NCBI GenBank assembly: GCA_028279515.1
Contig: JANQNQ010000013.1
Span: 124,001 to 188,000 of the forward strand
Length of the DNA stretch: 64,000 bases
Direction of reading: 5' to 3'
DNA from: Flavobacteriaceae bacterium
GTDB lineage: Bacteria > Bacteroidota > Bacteroidia > Flavobacteriales > Flavobacteriaceae
Shown here: piece by piece, positions 1 to 8,856 of the stretch
Layout of the letters: each line of letters begins with the position of its first letter
How positions within the stretch are numbered: the first letter of the stretch is position 1
Position numbers and translations under genes: made by a program
Notes under the pieces: model-generated
Seen by the model: only the letters and a program-made list of their open reading frames with translations
Databases searched by the model: none
Told to the model about the DNA's origin: nothing

Positions 1-3000
1 AAATTATTTAAGGTACCATTTGTATTATTTCCAGAACTATCATTTAGCGTCGTTACAGAACTATTGTCCTGCCCGGAAATCCCTTGATTGAATCCATAGC
101 TCAGTAATAGATTTGCCTGGCTCATGTCCATGTCACAATCATTCACTGCTCCTACTTCAAATGCCGAAAGTGTTTTTGTCCAAACACGAAGTTCATCTAG
201 TTGTCCTTCAAAATAGCCCCCTGCATCTCCTGTAGGCGTATCTGCAGCGGCGTAACCAATTTGTATGTCTTCTGTACTAGAGGCAGTCGTTGCCGTACCA
301 TTCCAACCTTGTGAATGGGCGCTTACTCCGTCTATATAGCATCTCGCGTTGCCAGAATCTAGTGTTATGGCCACATGGTGCCAATTTCCATCGGCAACAT
401 ACGTGTTACCATTTAACAACCTTGTTGTATAATTAGAAGCGCTGGCATAATAGTAAAACTCTATTCTTCCACTATCTAAATTAATACGCCAACCATTGTT
501 CCCATCTGGTGTAAATTTATTAATCAAAGCACCATTGCCATCTGTTGTTTTAATCCAAAAGTCAACAGAAAAATTCAAACTATTTTGATTGCTGTTATGA
601 GGTACCGTAATGAAATCATCTGTACCATCAAAATCCAATCCTGTAGCCGGTCCTAATCCCCTCCCTTGTATGGTAAATGTATAGAACGGTTCATCACAAT
701 CATCACTATCTACAGTAACTACGGCTGTTTTGATACCTGGAGAAGTAGGCGTAAATTGAATTTTCAATGAAGCCGACTGAGTTGCAGGAATTGGATTGTT
801 ACTTGGGTTCTGAGTGATCGTAAAATCACCAGTATCTCCGGAGAGGAATACCCCATCAACATTCAAACTTGCGGTCCCATCAGTATTTCGAACAAAGAAG
901 CTCATTTCAGCAGAATTTCCAACTGCAACGCTTCCTGCATCTGTATTGTCATCGGTGTTCGGTGTTGTATCACCACTAACAATATCAAGCCCATTTCCTT
1001 GGATGTTAATTTCAGGGTTTGCAATGATACAGGTCCCAGAGATATTGTTATCAGTAGTATCTTTCCAGTTAGAGGTAGTACCTGTAAGTGCAAAATTCTG
1101 CAAGGTTCCATTGAAGTTATTCGATGAGTTATCAGTGGCAGTAGTGATCATGCTATTGTCCTCATTGTCTACCCCTTGATTAAAAGGGAAATTTGCGACA
1201 AGACCTGACTCATTTCCTGTGAGTTGGCAGGCTCGTACGTCACTCAATTCATCGTCGCACAATGTTCTAGACCAATAACGTACTTCATCTATATCTCCAT
1301 TAAAATAAGCGTTATTAAATGTAGAATACCCTATGTAAAGAGATTCTGTATTTGTTGGGGCATCTGGAATATTACTAAAAGTAATCTCATTGTCTAATGC
1401 TCCATCTATATAAAATAGTACCTTACCACCACCAAATACTACTGCTACATGATGCCAATTCCCATCATTAAGTCCAGAAGCACTAGATGAACTTGTTGAT
1501 TCACTGTTTGGTACTGCATACTCAAATCGTAGCCCTCCAGCACTGTTTAAGTACAAAGAGAACCCATTAATGTTTGTAGTATCATATTTATTTATAATGG
1601 CTTGTCCTGCTACAGTAGATGTTGTTTTAAAGTATGCTTCTATTGTAAATGTATTTACATTAAATGCCGAATCATGACTGACTTCAATACGATCATCTGA
1701 TCCATCAAAATTTAAACCAGTTCCAAAAATTACACCTGTCCCCTGGATATCAAAAGTGTAGGACCCATCGCAGTCATCACTGGTAATCGTAACCGTTGCT
1801 GTCTTCGTTCCAAGGGTTGTTGGGGCAAACGCAATAATCAAATCGTCACTGCTTGAGGCAGCAACCGTCAAAGCTGTTGCAGTGGTCACTGAAAAATCAG
1901 CTGCATCTGTGCCAGTGATTAAAATGTCTGAAATGTTTAGATCATCGCTTCCTGCATTCATTAATGTAAATACGGATTGGGCGCTTCCTCCATTGATGTC
2001 AGCATTTCCGAAATCAGTACCATCTATGGTTTCAGGCATATCATCACCATCTGCTATAGTAAGGCCCAGACCATCAACACTCAATTCAGGTGCTAGGTAG
2101 GTGGCACAGGTACCAGAAACATTGCCATTGTTTCCATTCACCCAGTTGGAAGTTGAACCGTTAAGGGTGAAATTCATTAAAGTACCATCATTCGTTGGGA
2201 GATTGAATTGTACATCAGGTAGAAAATTTACTGGAAAGGGTACAGTGTTATCTGCTGCTGGAAGGCCATTCAAGAATGTATAATGTGCAACCAAACCATT
2301 GGTAAAGCCTTGCACTTGGCATCCAAAGCTGGCATCAATCTCACAACTCGTTTGTACGCGGTTGTATACTTGAAGATCATCGATCATCCCGTTAAATGCT
2401 CTTCCCATAGTGCCAGCGTTATCCCAACCAATTCTGGCCGGATCCACACTAACAAGTATAGATTCAGACTCAGTTACTGAATTCGTCAAAGATTGGTTCA
2501 CAAAGAAATCAATCGACGCTCCATCATAGGTAAAAGACAATTTATACCATTGATTGAGGCTCAGCGTAGTATTAGCTGTAGCAGTCTCCAAACCTGAAGC
2601 AGTATAATAATTCAATGTAGGAGTACCAGAGCCATCTATAAAGAACTCATAGCCATTGGTCATGCCATCAGATTTCGTTAGAATGACACTTCCGCTTGAT
2701 GAAAAAGATTGAAGGTTGACCCAGGTAGAAACGGTAAAATCAGTGCTGAGTTCCAAATTTGTTCCTGGGGTGACAGCAACATAATCGTCTGCTCCATCAA
2801 ATTGCAGCGCGTTCCCAACCGCCATAGCCTCTCCTTGCAAGGCGAAGGTATATGGGCTATTCGTAGGATCATCTGATACAATATTGATAGTTGCTGTGGC
2901 TATTCCAGCACTTGACGGTGTAAAAACAACGGTAAGGCCTTCTTGACCAAAGGCTGAAACCAATGTCGGACTCGGAGCTTCCACACTGAAGTCCGAAGCA

Positions 3001-3293
3001 TTTGCTCCGGTAAATGTGATACTTGATATATTCAGGTCGGTTGGCCCCGTGTTCTGAATAAAGAACATGCCCATACCCGATTCTCCAACATTTACTGGTG
3101 GCAACATAGTGCCGTCAATGAAGTCTGGGGAGGTGTCTCCATTCATGATGACCGTGGACATGTCTGGTCCGACCATTGATATTAGCGGAGTGAATGTTTC
3201 TGTTGTCGTAACAACGTCTTTTTTTGTAGGGTTTCCTCCAAAAGAAAGAAAGAAACACAATGAAAGCAAGAGGGAGGGTACAAATCTTTTCAT
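1..3293 (-). CDS. Large secreted LamG / choice-of-anchor-D repeat protein (3' end outside window)
   Basis: I translated this frame by eye from the ATG at 3293-3291 and it stays open to the left edge (about 1097 codons), so the C-terminus is missing. It opens with a signal peptide (MKRFVPSLLLSLCFFLSFGG). About three copies of a 360-residue unit follow. Each pairs an immunoglobulin-like choice-of-anchor-D/ASH-type domain (around 38-150, 395-505 and 755-865; hallmark 'FTPSSAG' / 'FAPTTLGTKTATVTI' followed by SDD) with a concanavalin-like LamG domain (around 159-307, 522-672 and 881-1034; hallmark 'LDFDGTDDFITVPH', 'NWHHVA', 'YIDG'). These folds usually bind glycans or proteins at the cell surface, so an adhesin or surface-binding role is likely, but no ligand can be read. 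It is divergent from the first TPR regulator. The leader has ATCACCCCTT two bases before the ATG. Confidence 0.85.
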   Translation of the reverse strand, partial: MKRFVPSLLLSLCFFLSFGGNPTKKDVVTTTETFTPLISMVGPDMSTVIMNGDTSPDFIDGTMLPPVNVGESGMGMFFIQNTGPTDLNISSITFTGANASDFSVEAPSPTLVSAFGQEGLTVVFTPSSAGIATATINIVSDDPTNSPYTFALQGEAMAVGNALQFDGADDYVAVTPGTNLELSTDFTVSTWVNLQSFSSSGSVILTKSDGMTNGYEFFIDGSGTPTLNYYTASGLETATANTTLSLNQWYKLSFTYDGASIDFFVNQSLTNSVTESESILVSVDPARIGWDNAGTMGRAFNGMIDDLQVYNRVQTSCEIDASFGCQVQGFTNGLVAHYTFLNGLPAADNTVPFPVNFLPDVQFNLPTNDGTLMNFTLNGSTSNWVNGNNGNVSGTCATYLAPELSVDGLGLTIADGDDMPETIDGTDFGNADINGGSAQSVFTLMNAGSDDLNISDILITGTDAADFSVTTATALTVAASSSDDLIIAFAPTTLGTKTATVTITSDDCDGSYTFDIQGTGVIFGTGLNFDGSDDRIEVSHDSAFNVNTFTIEAYFKTTSTVAGQAIINKYDTTNINGFSLYLNSAGGLRFEYAVPNSESTSSSSASGLNDGNWHHVAVVFGGGKVLFYIDGALDNEITFSNIPDAPTNTESLYIGYSTFNNAYFNGDIDEVRYWSRTLCDDELSDVRACQLTGNESGLVANFPFNQGVDNEDNSMITTATDNSSNNFNGTLQNFALTGTTSNWKDTTDNNISGTCIIANPEINIQGNGLDIVSGDTTPNTDDNTDAGSVAVGNSAEMSFFVRNTDGTASLNVDGVFLSGDTGDFTITQNPSNNPIPATQSASLKIQFTPTSPGIKTAVVTVDSDDCDEPFYTFTIQGRGLGPATGLDFDGTDDFITVPHNSNQNSLNFSVDFWIKTTDGNGALINKFTPDGNNGWRINLDSGRIEFYYYASASNYTTRLLNGNTYVADGNWHHVAITLDSGNARCYIDGVSAHSQGWNGTATTASSTEDIQIGYAAADTPTGDAGGYFEGQLDELRVWTKTLSAFEVGAVNDCDMDMSQANLLLSYGFNQGISGQDNSSVTTLNDSSGNNTNGTLNN

Positions 3294-3305
3294 AGAAGGG
3301 GTGAT
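3294..3305 (-). promoter_or_regulatory. ACCCCTT leader motif before the LamG gene
   Basis: On the minus strand the bases ATCACCCCTT end two nucleotides before the ATG. The + strand copy, AAGGGGTGAT at 3296-3305, is identical to the sequence in the 3' hairpin loops of three giant genes (21981, 29001 and 36563). The same ACCCCTT core sits just before, or across, the starts of four other genes in this window. It is not a Shine-Dalgarno sequence. Its role is unknown; it lies inside the expected ribosome footprint. Confidence 0.5.
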
Positions 3306-3444
3306 TTGAGGTTAAGGGTTTTTGTTATTTCGATGCAATGGTAAGAATGAAGCCGCTCAAAATCTAATTTTGGCGGTTGCAATAAGTTGCATCCCTCTAT
3401 TGACAATGGCTTCGAGAAGATTTAAAACAAGTTGCACAATTGAT

Positions 3445-3452
3445 TATATTTA
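3445..3452 (+). promoter_or_regulatory. Possible -7 box for the first TPR regulator
   Basis: TATATTTA fits the Bacteroidota TAnnTTTG -7 consensus except for the last base and lies 28 nt before the ATG at 3480. No clear TTTG -33 box is placed at the usual distance. The remainder of the 186-bp divergent gap 3294-3479 shows no other structure that I can support. Confidence 0.3.
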
Positions 3453-3479
3453 AAGAAATTGCGAACCTTAGTTGACAAA

Positions 3480-5135
3480 ATGAAAACCTTTTTTACGATC
3501 ATAAGCCTCCTTTCTCTCAGCGCTATAGCTGCACAGCAATCGGATAGCATCACGCTACGGTTGGAAAGAGAGATTCAACAAGAAACTTCTGATTCCTTAA
3601 AGGTGGAGAAACTACTCTCATTAAGCAATCATGTTTTTATATCTGATATTGAAAAAGCAAGAACCATAGCCACCAAAGCATTAAGCATTGTGCAAAGGAA
3701 TACTGAAATCTACAATACCACTTTGCAAAAGGCTTCCATCTATAACCACTATGGGGTTTTTCATGCCAAGCAAGGAAATTATGATGAAGCCTTGACTAAC
3801 CATTTTAAGGCGCTGGAATTAAGAGAACGCTTAAATGACTCCATTGGTATCGGACGTTCATTTCACAACATCGCTATGATATTTCGCCATCAAAAGGATT
3901 ATGAGAAGGCAAAATCCTATTTTTCTAAAGCATATAGGATAAGAGAGGCTATAGGAGATAGTACTAGGCTGGCAATCACCAGCAATATGTATGGGGTTAC
4001 GTATTATTACAATAGACAAAATGATTCGGCTTTGTACTATTATGAAAAAGCAAGGGATTACTATTCCGATAAACTAGGAAAGGCCAAAGTGAATGATAAT
4101 ATTGCCACTTTATATTATACACAAGGTGACTATGAAAAGGCGATTCCTATCTATCAGGAAAGCCTACGAATATTCTCTGAAGCCAAGCACATCAGTATGC
4201 TCTGCAATACTTCAGGGCATTTAGCAAAAATATACTCTGATTTTGGAAATCATAGCCTGGCAGTAGAGTATGCAACCCAAGCCATTGAACTTGCAAAAAG
4301 TCAAAGGTATAAAACGCATATCTACAGAAACTACCAATTGCGAAGCTTTATTCAAGAACGAGCAAACAATCACAAAGAGGCCTTGGCCGATTATAAACTA
4401 TACAAGGTTTACTTGGACTCTGTAAATAATATTCAAAAGGCAAAGCGAACCACCGCCTTAGAGTTGAATTATCAATTTCAAAAAGAGAAACTAGCCGACA
4501 GCCTTCAATTCGCCAATGAAAAACAAGCAGTAGAATTAAAGGCGGAGGCCGAAAAGGGGAAAAATAGTTTGTTTCTGGCACTATTGGTCATTGCATTAGT
4601 AGGCGTTGTATTGCTTATTGTTGCATTGCTTACCCGAAGAAAACTGAACAGGGCAAGGTTGAATAAAGAGCAATTAGAAAAGGCGCTCTTGGATGAAAAA
4701 CTAAAGGTCACTACCTATCAGGCAAAACAAGTCGTGGCAGACAATAAGATGCGATTGCAGTTTAAGGAAGAATTCCTCGAAAAACTCAAAAAGGTAAAGC
4801 AACATGCCAATGCCGTAGATACATCTGACTTTCAATCCCTCATCGCAGACCTACAGTCCCAGATCTCAACCGAAGGCAAATTTGACATGATCGGAGAGAA
4901 CATGGAGCAATTAGATAAAGCGTTTGATGAAAAACTTCGAACGTCCTATCCAGATCTTACAAAGGCCGAACGAGAGGTCTGTGCCCTCATGCGAATGAAT
5001 CTAAGTATCAAAGAGATCATGACCATTAGAAATGTCTCTGTGGGCTCGATCAAATCTTCACGCCATCGCATTCGAAAGAAAATGGGGCTCACAAGAGAGC
5101 AAGAGTTAGAACAGTTTATTTCTGAATTGATTTAA
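3480..5135 (+). CDS. Membrane-anchored TPR protein with LuxR-like HTH (paralogue 1)
   Basis: The protein has 551 residues from the ATG at 3480. A TTG seven codons upstream (3459) is less likely because the ATG gives a clean signal peptide (MKTFFTIISLLSLSAIAAQ). An N-terminal periplasmic region carries tetratricopeptide repeats (around 80-300, 'YNHYGVFHAKQGNYDEAL', 'HNIAMIFRHQKDYEKA'). A transmembrane helix at about 365-385 and a coiled coil follow. The C-terminus is a helix-turn-helix (around 490-540, 'YPDLTKAEREVCALMRM...IKEIMTIRNVSVGSIKSSRHRIRKKMGL') of the LuxR/GerE type. Such proteins are thought to sense a periplasmic signal and regulate transcription from the membrane. It is the most divergent of the four paralogues here and separated from the others by radC and a flavoprotein gene. 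The ligand and target are unknown. Confidence 0.85.
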   Translation: MKTFFTIISLLSLSAIAAQQSDSITLRLEREIQQETSDSLKVEKLLSLSNHVFISDIEKARTIATKALSIVQRNTEIYNTTLQKASIYNHYGVFHAKQGNYDEALTNHFKALELRERLNDSIGIGRSFHNIAMIFRHQKDYEKAKSYFSKAYRIREAIGDSTRLAITSNMYGVTYYYNRQNDSALYYYEKARDYYSDKLGKAKVNDNIATLYYTQGDYEKAIPIYQESLRIFSEAKHISMLCNTSGHLAKIYSDFGNHSLAVEYATQAIELAKSQRYKTHIYRNYQLRSFIQERANNHKEALADYKLYKVYLDSVNNIQKAKRTTALELNYQFQKEKLADSLQFANEKQAVELKAEAEKGKNSLFLALLVIALVGVVLLIVALLTRRKLNRARLNKEQLEKALLDEKLKVTTYQAKQVVADNKMRLQFKEEFLEKLKKVKQHANAVDTSDFQSLIADLQSQISTEGKFDMIGENMEQLDKAFDEKLRTSYPDLTKAEREVCALMRMNLSIKEIMTIRNVSVGSIKSSRHRIRKKMGLTREQELEQFISELI

Positions 5136-5139
5136 GTTT

Positions 5140-5174
5140 GAGATATGAGATATGAGATATGAGATATGAGATAT
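5140..5174. repeat. Five tandem copies of a 7-bp repeat (GAGATAT)
   Basis: GAGATAT is repeated five times without error, followed by a run of GAGTAC / GAAGTAC triplets to about 5194. It lies directly after the stop codon of the first TPR gene. The rest of the 372-bp gap (5136-5507) is low-complexity text built from variants of 'ACCCACCTAA' and 'CATTAA/CATTGAAG', common in flavobacterial intergenic DNA. I see no gene or strong terminator in it. Confidence 0.8.
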
Positions 5175-5507
5175 GAGTACAGAGTACGAAGTACAAAAAG
5201 CTGTTTTCAATGTTGAATTTTGCCTTCGCAATCCGTAGCTGTGAAACAGCGTTGGGTTGGAATTTGGGATTTTGAATTTGGTAATGCCATAGCATTTATT
5301 CATTGAAAACCCACCTAATACCTAAAACCCACCTAAGAGCTAAAACCCAACACCAATATTGGTACATTGCCAAATTGATACATTGAAGGACATTAACTCA
5401 TTAAGGCATTAAATCATTTATTCATTGAAGAGGTGCGGTTAGCACCGAATTCGTCCCACTTATATCATTGTAATTTTCTATGTGTTTTGGCTTTGTATTT
5501 TTAGAAC

Positions 5508-6206
5508 ATGAAAGATAATTCTACAGGGTTTTCTATCAAGAATTGGTCGGAAGACGATCAACCGCGAGAGAAACTCTTTGCTAAAGGAAAGAATACGTTA
5601 AGTGATGCCGAACTGGTTGCTATTTTAATCGGAAGTGGTAGTCGTAATGAGAGTGCCGTTGAACTTTCGAAGCGAATACTTGTATCAGTCGACTACAATT
5701 TAAATGACTTGGGTCGGCGTGGAGTCAAAGAACTCATGCGTTTCAAAGGGATTGGTTTTGCAAAGGCAATCACCATAACCGCTGCCCTAGAATTGGGAAG
5801 AAGGCGTAAGGCCGAGGTGGGGATTGATAAGAAAAGAATCACCTCGAGCGCATCAGTATTTGATTTAATGCACCCTTTGATAGGCGAGCTACCCCATGAA
5901 GAGTTTTGGGCGATTTATCTCAACAATTCAAATAAGGTATTGCAATCTCAACAATTGAGTAAAGGCGGTATAACAGGTACATTGGTAGATGTTAGATTAG
6001 TGCTGAAAAATGCATTGTCTCTTGGTGCAACAGCAATAATTCTTGCCCATAATCACCCTTCAGGAACGGTCACTCCTAGCACTGCCGACAAAGACCTCAC
6101 CAAAAAAATGAAAAGAGGTGCCGAGAGTTTGGACATCAAGGTGCTGGATCATGTGGTCATAGCCGATGCTGCCTATTTCAGCTTTGCTGATGAGGGATTG
6201 CTTTAA
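5508..6206 (+). CDS. radC: RadC family JAB/MPN-domain protein
   Basis: The protein has 232 residues, the usual length of the family. An N-terminal helix-hairpin-helix part ('FKGIGFAKAITITAALELGRR') is followed by the JAMM metalloprotease-like core with H181-N-H183-P-S-G and D194 ('AHNHPSGTVTPSTADKDLT') and E131 upstream. RadC proteins were named for a DNA-repair phenotype that was later questioned; their substrate is not settled. The ATG at 5508 is preceded by an AT-rich stretch ending TATTTTTAG that could be a -7 box. It stands alone between the first TPR regulator and the flavoprotein. Confidence 0.93.
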   Translation: MKDNSTGFSIKNWSEDDQPREKLFAKGKNTLSDAELVAILIGSGSRNESAVELSKRILVSVDYNLNDLGRRGVKELMRFKGIGFAKAITITAALELGRRRKAEVGIDKKRITSSASVFDLMHPLIGELPHEEFWAIYLNNSNKVLQSQQLSKGGITGTLVDVRLVLKNALSLGATAIILAHNHPSGTVTPSTADKDLTKKMKRGAESLDIKVLDHVVIADAAYFSFADEGLL

Positions 6207-6221
6207 CGGCCATTTGTGTTC

Positions 6222-6250
6222 TTTGGGTTAGTTTCTATTGTGTATCTTTA
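6222..6250 (+). promoter_or_regulatory. Bacteroidota-type promoter (TTTG-N17-TATCTTTA)
   Basis: TTTG at 6222-6225 and TATCTTTA at 6243-6250 are separated by 17 bases, close to the -33 TTTG / -7 TAnnTTTG consensus. It lies 47 nt before the ATG at 6297 and after the radC stop. Confidence 0.5.
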
Positions 6251-6296
6251 AGCATCACTTTAGATAAAAGTTTAACTGCGTAAAGAACGACCTGCT

Positions 6297-6989
6297 ATGG
6301 AAGTAAAAGACCATATTTTCATCAATGGATATCAACACATTTCATATCGACCCGAAATTATTTCGGAAGAAGAAATGGTCAGAAAAAGTGAATCATTTTA
6401 CGATTGGTTAGATTCGAGGAGGTCTGTACGAGATTTTTCCGAACAACCAGTTCCCAAAGAGGTTATAGCAAACCTTATCAAAAGTGCATCTACAGCACCA
6501 TCAGGGGCTCATAAGCAACCATGGACCTTCTGTGCCGTATCAGACTCCATATTAAAGGCCAAAATCAGAGAGGAAGCAGAAATCGAAGAAAAGGAAAACT
6601 ACGAAAACCGAATGAGCGAACGCTGGAAAAAAGACCTCGAACCTTTGGCGACCGATATGCACAAACCTTTTTTGGAAGATGCTCCCTGGTTGATCGTGGC
6701 TTTCAAACGAGCCTATGAGTTCGATGAGCGCGGAGAGAAATATAACAACTACTACGTAAATGAGTCGATCGGGATTGCTTGTGGGATGCTTATCACGGCG
6801 ATTCACAATGCCGGTTTGGTTACCTTGACACATACTCCGAGCCCTATGAACTTTCTAGCAAAGCTTCTTAATAGACCTAGTAATGAACGGGCATTCTTAT
6901 TACTTCCGATAGGCTATCCTAAACTTCCGACCTATGTCCCAAATCTAAAACGAAAAGGGTTAGATGAGATGACCGTTTTTTATGAGTGA
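6297..6989 (+). CDS. Iodotyrosine-deiodinase-like nitroreductase-fold flavoprotein
   Basis: This 230-residue protein has the nitroreductase fold with the FMN phosphate motif RRSVR (41-45) and 'PSGAHKQPW' (68-76). It resembles mammalian iodotyrosine deiodinase (IYD) more closely than generic nitroreductases. The lid segment 'EKENYENRM..RW..DL' puts E98 and Y102 four residues apart, and K123 follows in 'MHKPFL'; these match, from memory, the IYD residues Glu157, Tyr161 and Lys182 that hold the substrate amino acid. 'NAGLVTLTHTPSPM' and 'LLLPIGYP' also match. IYD enzymes reductively remove iodide (and bromide or chloride) from halotyrosines, and bacterial homologues are known. Dehalogenase activity here is inferred from these residues. 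Confidence 0.8.
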   Translation: MEVKDHIFINGYQHISYRPEIISEEEMVRKSESFYDWLDSRRSVRDFSEQPVPKEVIANLIKSASTAPSGAHKQPWTFCAVSDSILKAKIREEAEIEEKENYENRMSERWKKDLEPLATDMHKPFLEDAPWLIVAFKRAYEFDERGEKYNNYYVNESIGIACGMLITAIHNAGLVTLTHTPSPMNFLAKLLNRPSNERAFLLLPIGYPKLPTYVPNLKRKGLDEMTVFYE

Positions 6990-7109
6990 TCATGTACGAA
7001 TGTAAACGTTGAGATGTAGCCTTAATACTAGAATGATCGTATAAAATAGGAGAAGGCAATCCGTATTAGACTCTTCTGTAATTGAAAGGTTTAAAGTAGT
7101 GAATTTAAC

Positions 7110-8840
7110 ATGGTCAGAGTTGCAATTTTACTTAAAAATGTAATACTTTTAAGTAAAAATATACCCTTGAAGATCACAATAACCCTCATATTGATCCTCT
7201 GTGGCGTATGGCTCAATGCGCAGTCAGCCCCCGGGAATTCTGACAATAAAGCCAAAGATTCTACATGGGCAGCACTACAGAAAGAATACGAGGCGGCAAC
7301 CAACGATTCTTTAAAGATCCATTATCATTTGGAGATCGCGGATCACCTATGGAGACAAGATATGGATAGCGCAAAAAACATCGTTCATGATGTTATAAGA
7401 AAGATAGGTGACCGACATCTTTCCTCTGAATACTTCAAAGAAAAAAGAGCAGACGCTTTTAATGTGTTAGGCAATTTTTTAAGTACCCAAGGAAGGAACG
7501 AGAAGGCTTTGGAATACCATCTGGATGCCTTGAAGGTCAGGGAGGAAATGAAAGACACATCAAAGATCACGCAGTCATTCACCAATATTGGCAGATTGTT
7601 CAGAAGGCAGAAAGACTTTGAAACTGCCAAAACCTATCTCAAAAAAGCCGTTGAACTTCATTCTGAAGTCAAGGATTCAACGAGACTAGCGATCGCGCAT
7701 AATACCTTAGCGATTACCTATTATTATAATTTGCAGAACGATTCGGCCTTATACCATTATGAGTTGGCTAAGAAATGGCATACGCTTAAGCGAAGTATTG
7801 CTTCAGTGAATAACAATATAGCAACCGTGTATCTTTCCAATAAAGAGTATGAGAAGGCCATTCCAGTGTATTTGGAAAATTTGCAAAAATATAGTGGTGA
7901 GTTCTCGGTTTCTGGCACAAGTACAGCTCATTTTAACTTGGCATATGCTTATTTCCACACAAATAGGTACACACATGCATATGACCGTATTGACAAGGCC
8001 ATTGCATTGGCCCATGCTACGAATGATCATAACCTATTGCACAAAGAATATTTGCTAAGAAGTCGCATCGGTGAAAAAGTGGGGAGAGACAGAGAAGCAC
8101 TTGCTGATTTCAAAACGCATAAGACCTATTTAGATTCGATCAATGATCTAGAAAAAATCCGACGCATCACCACCATGGAACTCAACTACCAATTTGAGAA
8201 AGAAAAACTTGCCGACAGTATTAAGTTTGCGCAAGAGAAGGAGATTACTGAGGCCAGAGCTGAGCTCTTGGCCTCCAAAAACCGAGTAAAGTCTCAATGG
8301 ATGCTTTTTGGTGGTCTGGGTGTATTGGCTCTCTTTAGTTTTATAGGCTACCGTTACCGACAAAAAATAAAGCTCGTGAAGCTTAAAAACCAGTTGCTGA
8401 GCTCTGAAATAGAATACAAGAGGAAGGATCTAGCGAATTTGGCTATTAACATCTCGCAAAGTCAAAGCTGGGCAGGTTCCTTGTTAGAAAGGCTAGAAGA
8501 AGCTAAGAGTTCCTTGGGAGAAGAATCTAGTAGAGAATTGGAAGATTTAGAGGTAGAAATAAAGAACAAGATGCGCGTTGATGGTGATGCCGAAGATATT
8601 CAGTTGAAGATCGATACGCTAAGCAGTGCCTTTTACGAAAAGTTGAACGACAGTTTTCCTGACCTCACAGCGAATGAAATCAGATTGTGTAGTTTGATTC
8701 GTATGGACATGGGGACCAAGGATATTGCCGTGCTTCAAAACATAGATCCTCTTTCTGTAAAGAAAGGTCGAAGCAGACTAAGAAAGAAGCTCAACCTGTT
8801 GCCAAATGATGACATCAGCATGTTCTTAAAGACATTTTAA
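7110..8840 (+). CDS. Membrane-anchored TPR protein with LuxR-like HTH (paralogue 2)
   Basis: The protein has 576 residues. The N-terminal hydrophobic segment (around 20-38, 'LKITITLILILCGVWLNAQ') is a signal peptide or anchor with a long n-region. TPR repeats fill about 100-330 ('LGNFLSTQGRNEKALEYH', 'FTNIGRLFRRQKDFETA'). A transmembrane helix lies at about 397-416 ('WMLFGGLGVLALFSFIGY'), then a coiled coil and an HTH at about 514-576 ('FPDLTANEIRLCSLIRMDM..KDIAVLQNIDPLSVKKGRSRLRKKL'). It is 16 nt upstream of paralogue 3, and their last ~170 residues are nearly the same, so the two form an operon that arose by tandem duplication. I infer a periplasm-sensing, DNA-binding role. Confidence 0.85.
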   Translation: MVRVAILLKNVILLSKNIPLKITITLILILCGVWLNAQSAPGNSDNKAKDSTWAALQKEYEAATNDSLKIHYHLEIADHLWRQDMDSAKNIVHDVIRKIGDRHLSSEYFKEKRADAFNVLGNFLSTQGRNEKALEYHLDALKVREEMKDTSKITQSFTNIGRLFRRQKDFETAKTYLKKAVELHSEVKDSTRLAIAHNTLAITYYYNLQNDSALYHYELAKKWHTLKRSIASVNNNIATVYLSNKEYEKAIPVYLENLQKYSGEFSVSGTSTAHFNLAYAYFHTNRYTHAYDRIDKAIALAHATNDHNLLHKEYLLRSRIGEKVGRDREALADFKTHKTYLDSINDLEKIRRITTMELNYQFEKEKLADSIKFAQEKEITEARAELLASKNRVKSQWMLFGGLGVLALFSFIGYRYRQKIKLVKLKNQLLSSEIEYKRKDLANLAINISQSQSWAGSLLERLEEAKSSLGEESSRELEDLEVEIKNKMRVDGDAEDIQLKIDTLSSAFYEKLNDSFPDLTANEIRLCSLIRMDMGTKDIAVLQNIDPLSVKKGRSRLRKKLNLLPNDDISMFLKTF

Positions 8841-8856
8841 TTTAAAACCTGACCCC

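Noticed and set aside
814-1179. 121-codon + strand frame inside the LamG gene, and similar ones up to 3309
   Set aside because: Antisense shadows of the minus-strand LamG frame, which remains open from 3293 to the window edge.
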